Source: Podocnemis expansa (Eukaryota > Chordata > Testudines > Podocnemididae). Taken from it: a DNA stretch of 64,000 nucleotides. The DNA is taken from assembly GCA_007922195.1 (NCBI GenBank), contig ML682008.1:2840552-2904551 (forward strand), in the 5' to 3' direction. Shown here piece by piece: positions 12,871 through 25,720 of this stretch; position 1 is the stretch's first letter, and the number at the start of each line of letters is the position of its first letter. Both the position numbers and the translations under genes were made by a program. The notes under the pieces are model-generated. The model was given only the letters and a program-made list of their open reading frames with translations, searched no databases and was not told the origin of the DNA.

Positions 12871-15140
12871 GGTACGTGTTTTCATTCAAATGTTCAGTAG
12901 TACCCTCTGATTAAGGATGTCACAGTTTAAGATTGCACTCAGGTAGGGCCTGGGCTGAACATCCAGTTCAGTGGGAGACAGGGGATATGAGATTCAGAAA
13001 TCAATGACTAAGTCTCTCTAACTGTCATCCAGCATTTGAGTTACCCAAAAGTAGAAGCCATATTTCATAATCTGGCCTAGAACGAACCAACACTTGCACT
13101 CACAGCTCATTACTAAAAAACGGAGGTGCAATTACACATAGTCATAAAGACACAAAGACAGAAACTGTCACAGGCTGTCTAAATATCTAGAATTACTCTT
13201 CTGAAACTCTTGCAATGCCAAAGAAAGATGAGTATACTAAAATCTCTGCACTGATAGAGGGATCATAAATTCATTTTGTGTGTCTGTGTGTGCGCGCATT
13301 AGCCATCATATGCCTGAACTGAGATTCACAGGAAAGGAAGTGTGTGTATCATTGATCCTGTCAGCACTGATCTTTATCACTGATTTGGATAGCCACATCT
13401 GGAAGAATTTTAAATGCTGGAAGGTTTAAAGATAAACTGATACTTTCCTCAGGCCTTTCCTTCTGTCTTCAACTACTTCTTTTAAACACCTGACAACTGC
13501 TATGAGAAAATGGTTCCGCAAAAAAATTAGGGCCAAATCCTAAGGGCCTCCTTACTCAATTTTTTGTCAGTAGACTTCAGTAAGAGTTTGCCTTAACAAG
13601 GATTAAATAAGGGATTTGGCCGATAGAAGAGAAAGTACTCTCAAAGAGGATATATGTACATGTTCTACTGTGCAGCTTTTTATATTAAGTATTTTTAACA
13701 GTGAAATCTTTTGTCTTTAGTGAGATGGAACAATCCCAGATCTGAACATCCCATTAAATTTGGAGATTTAGGGTTTAGTGCCCTAACCTCTATAATTTGT
13801 TCTTTAATTATCTGCCAAAGTTGCAATGCCTGTTTGGGCATTGGGTGGAAGTACAATAGCCACGCTGCTCTAACAGTTCAGTGAGAACAAAAATGTGCAT
13901 TCCTCAACTTCTTTCCACTGGTTCTGGTCCTTGTGCTTCGAATAAGGTGCAGTTGCCAACATTCAGGCTTTTCATCTGCTTGACAGGGAGAACTGCTTAG
14001 CTATTTCGGACAGAGTTTGAACATTCTGGACATCAACTTTACGTTTCCCACCAACACTCAGGATATGGGAAAGACCCTTTTACAAGTTTTTGTTTGCCAT
14101 TTTTCCTCAATGGTAGGGAAACTCTTGACCATTTCACCTCCATATTAAGATGTAGAACAAGATCAGTAATGAGGGTATTTGTAGTCAAACACAGCAACAG
14201 GGATCTGTCAGCATTGGTTCAATTTCATTGGCTTTCTTGGTATGGGGAAAATATGAGGAAAACCAGTGAATTAGAAAACCTGTTTACCAAGAAATGCTGC
14301 TGCTCAGCTTGAGATCACATGGCCACAAAAAGCTTCATTAGTGCAATGAGATCACCAATGATGGACATAGACTGAACATCCAGCCAGATTTTTCAAAGGA
14401 CCTATCCAAAAACTGATCTACAAGGAGCCTACAGATCTTTGAGAGATTCCTTGATAATAATGATGACCTGAATCAGGATCCAGATTCAAATTAAGTGGAC
14501 GGGCCCACATCTTGGAATAGGCTAACCAAACCCCGGATGTGAATAGTCTTAAAGTCTGGGGGAGAGAGGCTTAAATACAGATTTGAATAAAGACTTTCCT
14601 TTTTTGTTGTACTCTCACATAAGACTGTGTAGCCAGTTAATCAAGGGAGCACAGGGCTAAGATCAAGATCCTCAGAACCCAAGAGGAGCAGGGGGAAATA
14701 TAGTTGGAGCCATGATTCCTCCTAGCCTACCTATCAGCTAGTAAAACTTCCTAGGCATTTTGGGGGATAGGGCCTGAGCTATGCCACTCAGCTTAAGGTT
14801 TTTATCTTTGAATGTTCCTTGCATGTTAGAGTCAAAAGTCACCCATGGTCTCCCTAGCATGGGCTAGCTCAGTACTGCCCATGGCTATGGAAAACAGGTA
14901 CAAATAAGCCCTTAACAAATTAGTGTTTGGAAAATGGAAAAATCTTCATAGTGCTAAGACACAGTTAGTGTGTCCAGAGTGCTTCCTCAGTTAATTATAT
15001 TTCTTATGTTATGTGTTTCTGGTTGCTTAAACAGTGAATATACAGTGAAACATATTCCCTTTGACGTTGGCCTTCCAGTACATTGACCTCCTTTAAGAAG
15101 TTATATAGAAGTGGGAGACTGTAACCGTAATTTAACATTC

Positions 15141-15249
15141 ATTTTCTCCCACAAAAACTCATGCAATAAATAAACTTATTAGTCTTTAAATGCCACAACT
15201 CTCCTTGTTTGTTTTACTGAACTGGACTAACAAGGCTGCCCCTTTGGAA
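15141..15249 (-). repeat. Foldback-family element, one arm only
   Basis: TTTTCTCCCACAAAAACTCA, AATAAACTTATTAGTCTTTA and GGCTGCCCCTTTGG form the right arm of the family. The left arm is absent. Confidence 0.8.
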
Positions 15250-16239
15250 CTTGCTCTATTGACATTATCTCCTAAGTAAATAAAACTGCTCGTTTTATAT
15301 GCTGTGACCATTCTGATATTGAAATTTTGACAAAATACTTCCTATGGTGATTTGTGTCAGTTATAAACTCCCAGCATGACCATGATATCATGATTCCACA
15401 GTGCTACACTATGACAGCTTGCTTGCTTCAGATGCTTCTCACATTGTTTGCCTGCCCTCTGGTGTTAGGTTGGGGACCACTGCACATGCTTGCTTCACAA
15501 AGGCACACAGTCCTAACCTAGGTCACTATGGGATGATGATATATACCTTGTTCAATCATGGCTGTCCCTGTGGTGCTAGTTGGAAGCTCGAGGAAATAAT
15601 GACAATTAAACAATGGTAAAATAATTGAAATAGGCTGGAGCTGAAGAAGAAAGGGACAAATTAAAAATAAGAGAAAGCAGATCTGAAACAAAGATCATTC
15701 AAAGGCAAGCCTATATCATTCTGATTTTCATTCACCTTTTAAAAATTGAGGTTGCATACCTTTCATTGTCACCAAAAGACATTGCATAAGGATTCAGCCT
15801 GGAAAGTGCCATTAACGTTAACAAAAGGCCTGGACTAAATGTCCAAAAGCTCTTCTTAAAAGATATTCTGAAGGTTTTCACTTTTATAGGCAGGGTTTTA
15901 TAAAGTCCTGTTGTTGTCAGGCAGAAGGCAAAATATCAGGAATTTGATTAATTTAGGTGGAAAAGCCTTTTACTCTGTCTAGTTTTGTTGCTGTAATAAG
16001 TATTGCAGCTCCAAAACACTGGGTTTCTGGGTTGTTTTTTATTGTTTAAAAACTCTAAAATAAGGAACATTAAAATGAGATTCTTGAATATGAGCCTTTC
16101 TTTTGTCTTTCTCTCTCTCATTTTTCTCTAGATCTCATGACTGTATCATCTAATCACTGAGCAAATTTCACCTCTCTGTCTCCCCTGCAGTTTCAGTGCA
16201 GATGCTGGTAGTGGGGGTTCTGTACGTCTCATTCTAACT

Positions 16240-16742
16240 CAGTGGCTTTCAAAGTGGCCTGTGACTCTCCTTTCGCTGGCTGCAGAAGGGAGCATCTGCC
16301 TAAAGACTGAGGGGGAGTGAATTTCTGTGGGGCTAAATGACTAGTGCAGGCTCTTTTGCTGAAGCCAAGGGAATGGGAGATCAGTGCTCCCCTCCTGCTG
16401 GCTATTGCAGGGAGCATGGCAAAGCTCTCTGGTCCATAGGCATAGGATCCCTGCTGGAGCTAGCGGGAGGGGAGCACTGATCTTCTGTCCCTCTGGCTGC
16501 AGAAGGGAGGCACTGCTTAGGGACCCAGATGGAGCAAACAGGGCTATAGGATGCATACTGTTTCCCAGCAGCAGCCAGGGAGAGGATTGATCAGTGAGGA
16601 GGCAGCATCCTTACTGAAAACCTTCTGTCGACTGGGCGGGGGGAGGCAGTCCTGCTGGAGGAGACTGGTGGCCCTTCAAAGTCCCTTCAAGGTTGTAAAA
16701 ATGACATGTGGCACTCAAGCCAAAAAAGTTTGGGGGTCACTC
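16240..16742. mobile_element. hAT-type MITE (503 bp)
   Basis: Left end CAGTGGCTTTCAAA and right end TTTGGGGGTCACTC are imperfect inverted repeats. The flanks TTCTAACT at 16232-16239 and 16743-16750 are a perfect 8-base duplication. The interior is GC-rich and repeats words such as CTGGCTGCAGAAGGGAG two or three times, so short open frames across it are not genes. Confidence 0.85.
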
Positions 16743-17689
16743 TTCTAACTAGACTGAGCCCCAGAGGAAGCATCCTTCAAAACCAGTACTCACCATCAAA
16801 ACTCCCACTACCCCATGTCTTGCATGTGTTGCAGCTGTAATAAGCATGTTCATAAAGCATTGAGGTTATACAGGTTTCACTTATTATTCGTAGACTAATC
16901 TCCCTGTTGCTCCTGATCTTTATGAGTTGGAATGCATTTTTCACTTCTCCAATTCATCTCTTCTTTGATCTCCACACTATAATTGGACTGGCTGATTAAG
17001 TGAAACATTTCACTTTATGTTGTTTTCCTGAGGAAACCTCCTCCAGCTCCTTGTTAATATGCTTTCCCTGATATGAATCGTCTTTGAGTTAATACCAGAC
17101 TTCCTAAACTCAGCAAATCCTAGTTGCCTTTCACATGTGCAAAGCTTTATGGAGAGCTATACAGTGCCTCCTGAAAAGTCAAGGTCACTTAGTGGAGCCT
17201 TCTTATTCCAGTTCACATAAAAGCAACTACCTCAATTTATTCCTTTCCATCAACAGTCCCAGCACCTTAACAGGAAAAAGCGATAGAACATATTTAAGGC
17301 AGGTGATAGAGCTCATCAGAAAAGCAGCTGATGCCAAACACCACCTGAACTAACATTTATTTTCTCTTGGTTCAATCTAGGATCGGGCATGAGCCAGGGG
17401 AATCTGAGCCTTTTAAAAAATATTTCTCTTTCTTTAAAAACAATAAGGGTTGGTCCTTGACCACCTTGCTGTTTTTCTACTCCCTGTGTGTGCCCTTAGG
17501 CTTCCATGACTTGTCAACAAAGTTAGGGCAAAATTCTGCTTTCTAAACCTCCCTGTGGATCCCTCCTGCATATTTTGCACTGTCTTTATACATAAAGATA
17601 CATTGATGGGTGTAGGAAGGCATGTTTTGATGACCAAATGCAGAATATACCCTGGAAGTTCACACACTGCAGATCAGACAGCAGAATTT

Positions 17690-17835
17690 TTAAAGAGTCT
17701 AAGTGACCTAGGAGCCTATGATCCATTTTTCAGAAGAGACTTAGGCACTTATGAGCTTCCACTGACTTTCCATGAGTCACAGATTCCTAAATTCTGCTGT
17801 CATTTTTGAAAATGGGATTTAAGTGCTTTTGAAAA
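17690..17835. repeat. Interspersed repeat of the 'taggcacctaa' type
   Basis: AATTTTTAAAGAGTCTAAGT, ATTTTTCAGAAGAGACTTAG and TTTTGAAAATGGGATTTAAG form the recurrent pattern also seen at 20580-20940 and 24960-25050. Confidence 0.4.
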
Positions 17836-18452
17836 TATTACCTTTTGTCCTTATGTTGAAATGTTAAAAAATAGATTAAAAAAGTCAACATCAATGCAAC
17901 GTTAAAGGTGCATTCTTAAAGTCAAGAAATATCTGGAAATGCAAACATTAAGGAGTCTATATGGGGGTGGGTGCTTACCACAAATTTAGGCTCTTAAATG
18001 ACTGTCCTGATTTTGAAAGCATCCAGGAGCTCTTAATGACCTCGTTAAAGGCTACAAAGTGCACAATATTCTGATCAATTGTTTATTTAGAAGCCTAACT
18101 TTTGACACCTACTTTTGTCAGCCAGGCTTCCCACAAAATATTAACTCAGCAGCACTGCACACCTTTGCATTTTGTGTGATGTACTCATACACACGCACAC
18201 CACATTAAAGTACACATTTAACAAGATAGGCAAAAAAGAGAAAATCTTGCATACATGCACTCAGCTAAGTTGACTTGCAGGCGAAAAAGTTTAGCCTTAG
18301 TTTACCACCCCCTGACTTTGTTTTTATAGGGAAAAGAAAAAGAGTGAAAAAGCATCTGTGAAGATCATCTGTTGTGATGTCTTAATTCCTAACATGTTTA
18401 TGAGCCTCTGTTTCATCTCCTTCCATAGTAGAGTGGATAATTGAAGCTGGAA

Positions 18453-18481
18453 TTGTTGTTGTTGTTGTTGTTGTTGTTGTT
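18453..18481. repeat. (TTG)n microsatellite
   Basis: About nine TTG units, directly before a SINE fragment. Confidence 0.95.
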
Positions 18482-18499
18482 ATTTACCTTAAAGAACTG

Positions 18500-18650
18500 T
18501 ACAAAAGACGTAAATATAATTACCCCCATTTTACAGATATAGAAACTGAGGGGCAAAGAGGCCAAGTGGTTTGCCTGAGATCACTTAGCAGGCCAGTAGC
18601 AGAGCTGGGCTCCTGAATCCAAGTCTAGTGAGGCACATGGTCTCACTAGC
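18500..18650 (+). mobile_element. SINE 3' segment (MIR/CORE-like)
   Basis: CCATTTTACAGATATAGAAA, CTGAGGGGCAAAGAGG, ATCACTTAGCAGGCCAGTAG and AGAGCTGGGCTCCTGAATCC follow the MIR-like order of 'gaaactgaggcacagagagg ... ggtcacacagcaag'. The 5' part is missing. Confidence 0.7.
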
Positions 18651-20579
18651 TACTGACAACTCCTAATTCTCAGCTACCTCTGAGAAGTAACCTTATAGGT
18701 AACTTTAATAATTTTGGTGCCACTGCTACTGAGTTTATGCCAATGTAATTAAGAATTGGACCAAAAGCAAAAAAGGTCTAATCAAACTCCCACTGAAGTT
18801 AATGGAAAGACTCCCATTGACTTCAGTAGGTGTTGAATCAATCCTTTAATGTTTTGTCAATCAGATTTTACTTTGTTGCTGGACATGTGTACATAATATT
18901 TGTGGCTTTTGTTTTGTTTTGTTTTCTTTTTGAACAGCTAGCTTATGTGTTATGACATTATCTTGCATGAAAGCAAAGAACCAACAAGTCTTGCAAGTGA
19001 TTTCACTGTGTATATGTTCTTTGCAGACTTCCACCCACAGCTAAACCAATCCTCCCATGACAGATGTTAGTCACATCACTTAAATGAATACTAGTTGCAT
19101 CTGGGCAATTGTTCTTAATGGTCAGACTGCCTTAGGACAAGACTCCCATTGACTTCAGTGAGCTTTGTATCAAGCCTTTATGTCCCACTCCAGCCAACTA
19201 CTCTGTGCACACTTCCTTGGAAGCCTATCGAAGTCAGTGAGCTGCTAAAATGACACTCAAGAATCCAGGCCTTTGAAAGTAACATAACTATTTCAGTTTC
19301 CATATTGATAGAGTTTGCTCTTAATCCCACAGATTTCAGTAGATGATGTTGCCTCTTCTGCACTGTGCGTTCTTCCACATTGATATTTCTAACAAGATGT
19401 TTAAATGTTTCACATTCCAGCTCTCTGAACATCGATCACATCTTCCAATCTCAGATGATAATTTATATTTTCAATGTGGTATTCAAAGAAAAATAGAATT
19501 GCAGGGATTTATTTGTGAATAGAGGATCCAGACACAAACTGCTCAGAGATGTGGATTGTTTCATATGAAGTATAACGCATTTAGGAACTGATGATGCAAA
19601 TCACAGAAAAATATACAAAGAAGGGAAACAATAAATTCCATCACTGGGTAACTATTGAACATCTGGAGTCGGGGAAAAATCAGCCTGATTCTTCTCTCAC
19701 ATATGTCGGTACAAGAGCCTGATCCAAATTCCACAGAAGAATAGGAAATTCTTTTCATTGGCTCCAATGGGCTTTGGCTCAGATCCTGAACGTATAAACA
19801 CTCAGTGGCAATCAGTGGAGTCACTGGGGTCCCAAAACCATATAAGTTGGAGGAGGACTAAGTTCAGACAGTTCAGAGGGATGGGGATAAAGAGAAATTT
19901 CTCTGACGGTTGCCTTGAAAATGTATGCTTTGGTTTATTTACAGACATTGTTCTATCTGATTTTTTTTTCTGCTGTCACTAAAGATCCAACTGAATTTTT
20001 ATAGAAATCTAAAGGTTTTTGACTAGCCTTGGAATGTTTTTTTAGATTCGCCATGCACATTCTATTTTTCTTTGCTGTATTATATCAAAGCAAATTATTC
20101 TGTCAGAAATTCCATGTTAAAATAACATTGTTTTCTTCACAAATGAATATGACTACAGCCAAACCTCCAGGGAATAACCTAGTAATAGCTTTCATTTGTG
20201 AAAGCACATCAAATAATGGAACATGAGGAGATCATGCTCAGCCAACCAGGGCCTATGATCTTATGCAAATGTTGGCAAAACGCCCATAGGAATAACTTAT
20301 ACCAAAAGACAATACATTTATAATATATTTACAATATCCATTTGACATACATCCTCTTCCTTTGCTTGCACTAAAATTTATTTTCCAGAGATACCTATTG
20401 AATAACTATCACAACAGGAATGTAAGTGTAGCTATACTTTTTAACTGAGTCTTTAATTTTTAGCCACAGCAGTACATCAAATTATAGGTTGATATGAAAT
20501 GATAGGACACTGAATACATGATGATGTACGGTGCAGGTTGACTTTCACTGCCATAATACCTCAAGAATCCAGGGTAAAA

Positions 20580-20940
20580 TTTTCAGAACCTCCTAAGTAA
20601 CTTAGGCTCAGCCATAAGTGACATAGGACCAGATTTTTAAGATACTTAATTACCTAACTTTCACTGATTCTGGGGGCAGTTAAGTGATTAAATATCATTG
20701 AACTCTGGGAAACAGGCACTTGGAAACCTAAGGTGCACTGACTTTCAGTAAGACTTGTGCTGCTAATTGCCTAAAAGCCAGATTTTTAAAATTATTTAGG
20801 GACTTAAATTTGCAGCTACCTCTAACTCCCCCTGAGTTTAACAGCAGCTAGCAGCTAGGTGCTTTTGAGATCTCATTATCTGTTTCTGTAGGCATCTAAA
20901 TATCTTAAAAATCTAGCCCTAAATTACATTGGAAATGAGG
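20580..20940. repeat. Interspersed repeat of the 'taggcacctaa' type, palindrome-like
   Basis: It starts near CCAGATTTTTAAGATACTTA and ends CTTAAAAATCTAGCCCT. The ends are inverted relative to one another, and similar AAATTATTTAGGGACTTAAA blocks lie between. It looks like one or two joined copies of a non-autonomous element. Confidence 0.45.
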
Positions 20941-22140
20941 TGTAGCCCTGGGCTACAGTGCTGAGTGATTTCTGTGGCAATCGAAGGGGATACTTAAAAT
21001 ACCCTGTGTATCTCCCTCCAATTACCTGCTGCCTACTTATTGTAGTAGTCTGAGTTGGAGGGAAACCACTTCCCTTAGAGTCAACACTATGCTGCTTGCT
21101 GGGGTGGTCTTACTGGACAGACTTTCTGAGCAGATGAGCGGGTCTTCACAGATCTAATCAGTCGATCAAGGAGATCACTCTGACAGTGGTGAATTTCCCA
21201 CCATCAGTGAAGACAAGCCCATAGGCTCCTAGGCCACATAGATGCTTTTGAAAATGTCACCCTTAATCAGAAGCCACTTTTTTTTCCTAATGAGTGTGTC
21301 TCAAATGAAGCTTCTGGAGTTTTATATACAGATAAAACTCCCTTTGGTTGAAGAAAATAGCTTTACATGTCAGTAGCTGTGTTTACCACAAGCCAAACTT
21401 CAGGCTAATTTGTCTTTTTGACGAGGCTAAATCATACAGATCGAATTGAGATTTGAGTGTAGGATCACCTTAAAAGGTGAAAGTCTCCTACCTGGCTTAC
21501 GCAGCTGGTCTCTGCTGTGATATTGTGGTTTTCTTGATGCACGTGTGTAGAACTGGTCACTGATATCAGTGCAAGTTGAAGGCATGTATAGAGAGTATTG
21601 TCTCGGAAGCCGGATCTGGTAGTGATCTGCCAGAAGAACTTTGGGTTTTGTGCTGTCTAGTTATTGAACTGGGGCCTCAGAAATCATTTGCCAGCAATTC
21701 TCTATTTGAAAAATAGGACTTACTTGTTACCTGAATGCTTGTAATGCACACAAATCATGAAGGAGGAACAGACTCAGTCCTTGGCATAGTATTTACCATA
21801 CATAGTATGAACGTTTTAAATTTTGCCAGCCCTTATGTGATGTAGCAAATCGTAACTGCTGAGTTTTTAATTGTCATGAAAGATAGGTTATCTATCAAAT
21901 TGCACATCTGGTATTGTGAGAAAAATGTGAGTTACAAGATGAGTTTGGTTTATTTAAATCAGCAGCAGAAGATGATTGCAAATGATCTGAGCATAAGACT
22001 TAATTTTGCCCCAGCTCGTTACACAAAGAATCATGTGTCAGACTTCCCTTCTTACAAATTGAGTTGTGGCTCCACCTGGCAGGAAGAACAGGGATTATTT
22101 TTGTCATTTTTGTCACATGTATAGTAAACAGCAGTATTCA

Positions 22141-22278
22141 TTTGAAAGCTCTTCATCAGTCAGAATGCAGTGAACAGTTCTGGTGTCCATACTATAAAAA
22201 GGGGTGCTAAAAACCTGGAAAAGGTTTAAAGAGAAATTAGAGGAATGATCTGGGTTCTGGAAGACATGATTTACTATT
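22141..22278 (+). mobile_element. CR1 LINE ORF2 fragment, 5' piece
   Basis: GTTCTGGTGTCCATACTATA and AAACCTGGAAAAGGTTTAAA correspond to the CR1 reverse-transcriptase tail around FW(C/S)P..K...LE.VQ. Stops and indels show that it is dead. A foldback element interrupts it. Confidence 0.7.
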
Positions 22279-22499
22279 TCCAAAGGGGTGGGTGTGTTAG
22301 TCTAGTTCAGCAAAACAAACAAGAAGTCCTGTGGCACTTTTAAAGACTAACAAATTTAGTTATCACAACTACTTTCATGGGAGAAAATCCAACCTCTTCA
22401 AAGCATCAGACAAAGTGGGATTTTCTCCCATGAAAGCTCATGCAATAAATAATGTTAGTCTTTAAAAGTGCCACAGGATTCCTTGTTTGTTTTGCTGAA
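22279..22499 (+). repeat. Foldback-family element inserted in CR1
   Basis: It starts CCAAAGGGGTGGGTGTG and TTAGTCTAGTTCAGC, followed by both arms: AAGTCCTGTGGCACTTTTAA in the left and TTAAAAGTGCCACAGGATTC in the right. The last about 25 bases of the right end are missing. CR1 sequence continues on both sides. Confidence 0.8.
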
Positions 22500-22640
22500 T
22501 TATTATGAAAGGCAGAAGGATCTCTACGTGTTTTACAAAAGAGAGTATAAAAGGGGCTGGATCATAGTCTATTAATACCTGTGCAAGAAGAAAACAGTAG
22601 AAGAGGTCTGTGTAATTGACAGAGGCATCACAAGGGCATT
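22500..22640 (+). mobile_element. CR1 LINE ORF2 fragment, 3' piece
   Basis: AAAGAGAGTATAAAAGGGGC, TGGATCATAGTCTATTAATA and GACAGAGGCATCACAAGG continue the CR1 order of the piece at 22141-22278, so the two were once contiguous. Confidence 0.65.
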
Positions 22641-23769
22641 ACTGCATCATAAATGCAGAGGGTTATGTTCTAGCTGCCACTTCTTCTCTGTTCAGTACCA
22701 CTCCACCAGTGCCACAGATCCATAACCTTGGTGAGAGAGAGAGATGTTGGGTTTCTGTGATCTCTTTAGACAGTCTTCTGGAATACTTCTATTTACACTT
22801 CTCTCACTGAAATTTCAGATATGCTGGGCATCATTTTAGTCACCTCTATGATGTGTAGATCAGGGTAGCCTGCAGCCCTAAGAAATTAAGCAACTGTACA
22901 GGCAGTTATGAAAAAGAAGTATTCCGGCAGCACAAAGGTATAAAAAGCTGGGGACTTCCCATTGATAACCACCAGAGGACACTGTAGGCTAACAGTTGGA
23001 AAAAAAACGCCAATCAAAGTGAAATGAGTTTGTCAAATTCTGTATACAGTCACTGGATACTGTGGTATATCTAAGCCTTAAACTTTTAGAGGTAACAAAT
23101 GTAATAGGTCTTTTCTTTCTCCTTCTACTCCATTCCCAAGTAACTTGTCTGGCTCCCTCTTAAACAATCCAAAGTAATGGCATCTAACTGTTCCATAATG
23201 GAGTGTATCTCCCTGTCGGGAAATTCTCCTGATATTCAACTGACAGTTTAGAGACTGGAATAATAACAAATTCTTGCTTCATATTAATAGCGTGTGATGT
23301 TCTGCTGAGTGAGACTTTGGTGGGAGTTAAATGCTCAGTATTGAGGTCTAATTAAGAAAAAAGATCTGGGACCCTACCTTTACCAATGACAATAGTTACA
23401 AAAAAAATTTTTAGCATCAGAAATTTGTGGTAGTTTTTCTTATGTTACGTTAGCATTCATGGCTGAAAACCTTTCACTCTTTATTGTCCAAATGTCTGTT
23501 GACAAGCACTTTAAAATGTGCACATTGCTGGCATGGACCAGATCAATAATAACAATAGTAACTAAAATACAGTGACCCTTGATATCATGATTAGTGATAG
23601 TGCAGATATAAGAATAGATCTGATATTCACACAGACTGATGGGGGCATGGATGAGCTCTTTGATTTTGGTCTTCAACCTATTTATTGTCCAATCACAAGT
23701 TCTAAAGGTCACTTTTTTCAAATAAATTTAATGAACAGATCTTTTCTTGAGTGGGCCAAAATAGAGTCT

Positions 23770-24060
23770 TTGGGCTTGTCTTTATTGCCACCATCAGTTC
23801 AAACTTCCTGATTGACTGCTTGGGTCTGTGAAGACCTGCTCAGCTGATCAGGAAGTTTAATGCCCGAACACACCCCTGACAACAGGGTAGCGCTAGTTTG
23901 AAGGGAGGCCCCCTCCATTCAGCTCAGAGTAGTAGATGTTCTGGGAGCAGGGAAGTTGAATACAGATATGCAGGTTGTTTTAGGTAAATTGTATATCTCC
24001 ATTCAACTGCTGCCAAAAAGGGCAGGTACTGTAGACCTGCCTGAGTACTTGAATCCCTAT
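23770..24060. repeat. MITE-like element fragment
   Basis: GGGCTTGTCTTTATTGCCA at the left and AGGTACTGTAGACCTGCC at the right resemble the 'ctgtctacactg' ends of Harbinger-like MITEs. Boundaries and duplication are not clear. Confidence 0.4.
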
Positions 24061-24209
24061 AGCTCCCATTCTTCAGATATTGTCTGCTAGATAAAACCTT
24101 CCTATTAACACTGCTTGCTAATCCATACTTTTCCCACCTAGCAACTAACCTGCACTGCTATTGGCTTCAGTGGAAGTTCTACCTGAAGGATTGTTGGATT
24201 GGACAGGTG

Positions 24210-24490
24210 GATAAGGTTATGCCTTCACTGCAGCGGCAAAATCACTGCTGTCAGTCTGGGATTCTGGGCATGCTGAGCAGCAGGTCTAAATTTGCTATGG
24301 TGTTCCTTGAAGTCCTGGGGGCCAGGAGGCATAGGGAAAAGGCGACCACAAGGGATTTGTGGTCGGCTTTCCCCAGTGTGTCCCGGTGGCTTAGGAAGTC
24401 GTCGTCATTTACACAAGGCATTTTACATACCTTGCGTATATGACCATTGACTGCCGCCAAAAAGCAGCACCAGTGTAGACTATGGCTCAG
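24210..24490. repeat. MITE-like element
   Basis: GGTTATGCCTTCACTGC at the left and AGTGTAGACTATGGCTC at the right are plausible degenerate inverted ends of the same type. No coding content is recognised, although a short frame is open. Confidence 0.4.
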
Positions 24491-25233
24491 TGTCACCAGA
24501 AACTGCATCTCCTTTGTAAAAGAGACTGCTAGTGTGATGGACTGAAGATTTATGTGACCGAGGAGATGTGGCAGTGGACTAGGTGAAACAAACAGAAAGT
24601 TTCAGATAGTTTTAGAAGTTACAAGAGAATTAGTGGGAGTGGAGGAAAACAAATGAGGATAACAAGGACTAGCTTTTGAAGAGATGAAAAATGAAAAGAG
24701 GATGTAGGAATGGGAGACAAAGGGTGAAAGTGACAATCTGAAGAACCCAGGGCAGAGAGAAGTCTTGGATGCATTTATCAAAATGTGCTTCTACAAAATG
24801 ATGATCAGAAAATTTTAAACACTGTTGAGTTGCTCCAGTTCTAGGCCAAATTATTTTCCTTTTTGAAAGAAATCTTTGGTTTATCTTTGTTGAGCATGCT
24901 TTATAAACAGTATACATACAATAGTCAAGGTTTAAAAACAGTGGTTGTTACCCTCCTAATTCTGTATTTAGGCACCTAAATAAGTGGGTCATTTTTCAAA
25001 ATGATTTAGAACCTGGCAGCCCCCACTGACTTCAGTGGGCTCCAGGTAGAGCCTTGTGTGTTAAACAGTTTCCAGGTGAGTGAAATGATTTTTTCAGCTA
25101 TATTAACTAAACATTCATTTCCTTCAATATATGTGAATTAGTTTTCCTAACACACAAAGGAGCTCTTCTAAGTAATCTATATTGTTTCTTAATGTCCTAT
25201 CTTTTATCTTCTTCTTTCTTCTCTTGTATTCAG

Positions 25234-25456
25234 TGTCCAAGCAAAACTTACGACCCATTGATTAAATCTACCAGAGATTTTCCAGATGATGTCATTAGCT
25301 TCATAAAACGCCATCCAGCAATGTACAAGTCGGTTTATCCGATGACTGGAGGACCTGTATTTACTAGAATCAATGTGGACTACAGGCTGACACAGATTGT
25401 GGTGGATCATGTCATGGCAGAAGATGGACAATATGATGTTATATTCCTAGGCACAG
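25234..25456 (+). CDS. SEMA3D: SEMA3D exon d (sema domain)
   Basis: This 223-base exon lies after a 13.8 kb intron. The acceptor is CTTGTATTCAG and the donor is GTAAAT at 25457. It encodes residues 111-184: [20 protein letters not shown], then [19 protein letters not shown], and further on [20 protein letters not shown], ending FLGT. The last base is the first of an Asp codon completed in the next exon. [11 protein letters not shown] and EDGQYDV are core propeller strands of the family. Confidence 0.97.
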
Positions 25457-25561
25457 GTAAATTAAAGAGCTGACGTAATTCTTCAAGGGCACTAACACAG
25501 GAAAGCTACAAAGGCTAAAGAAGATAATTTGGGGTCCTCATCCATCTTTTCACTTACAAAA

Positions 25562-25720
25562 AAGGTACCAATATCCCTGTTTTATGCATGGGATAACGGA
25601 GACACAGAATGGTGAAGTGGACTTCTTGAGATCACTCAACAGAGTGATGGCAGAACTGGGAATAGAGCCTGAGTTTTCTGAGTCAGATTCTAGTAGGCCA
25701 CATGACACCTTTTTATCTCA
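25562..25720 (+). mobile_element. SINE 3' segment (MIR/CORE-like)
   Basis: CCCTGTTTTATGCATGGGAT, GAGATCACTCAACAGAGTGA and GGCAGAACTGGGAATAGAGC match the same family segment as at 18500, with about the same degree of decay. Confidence 0.65.
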
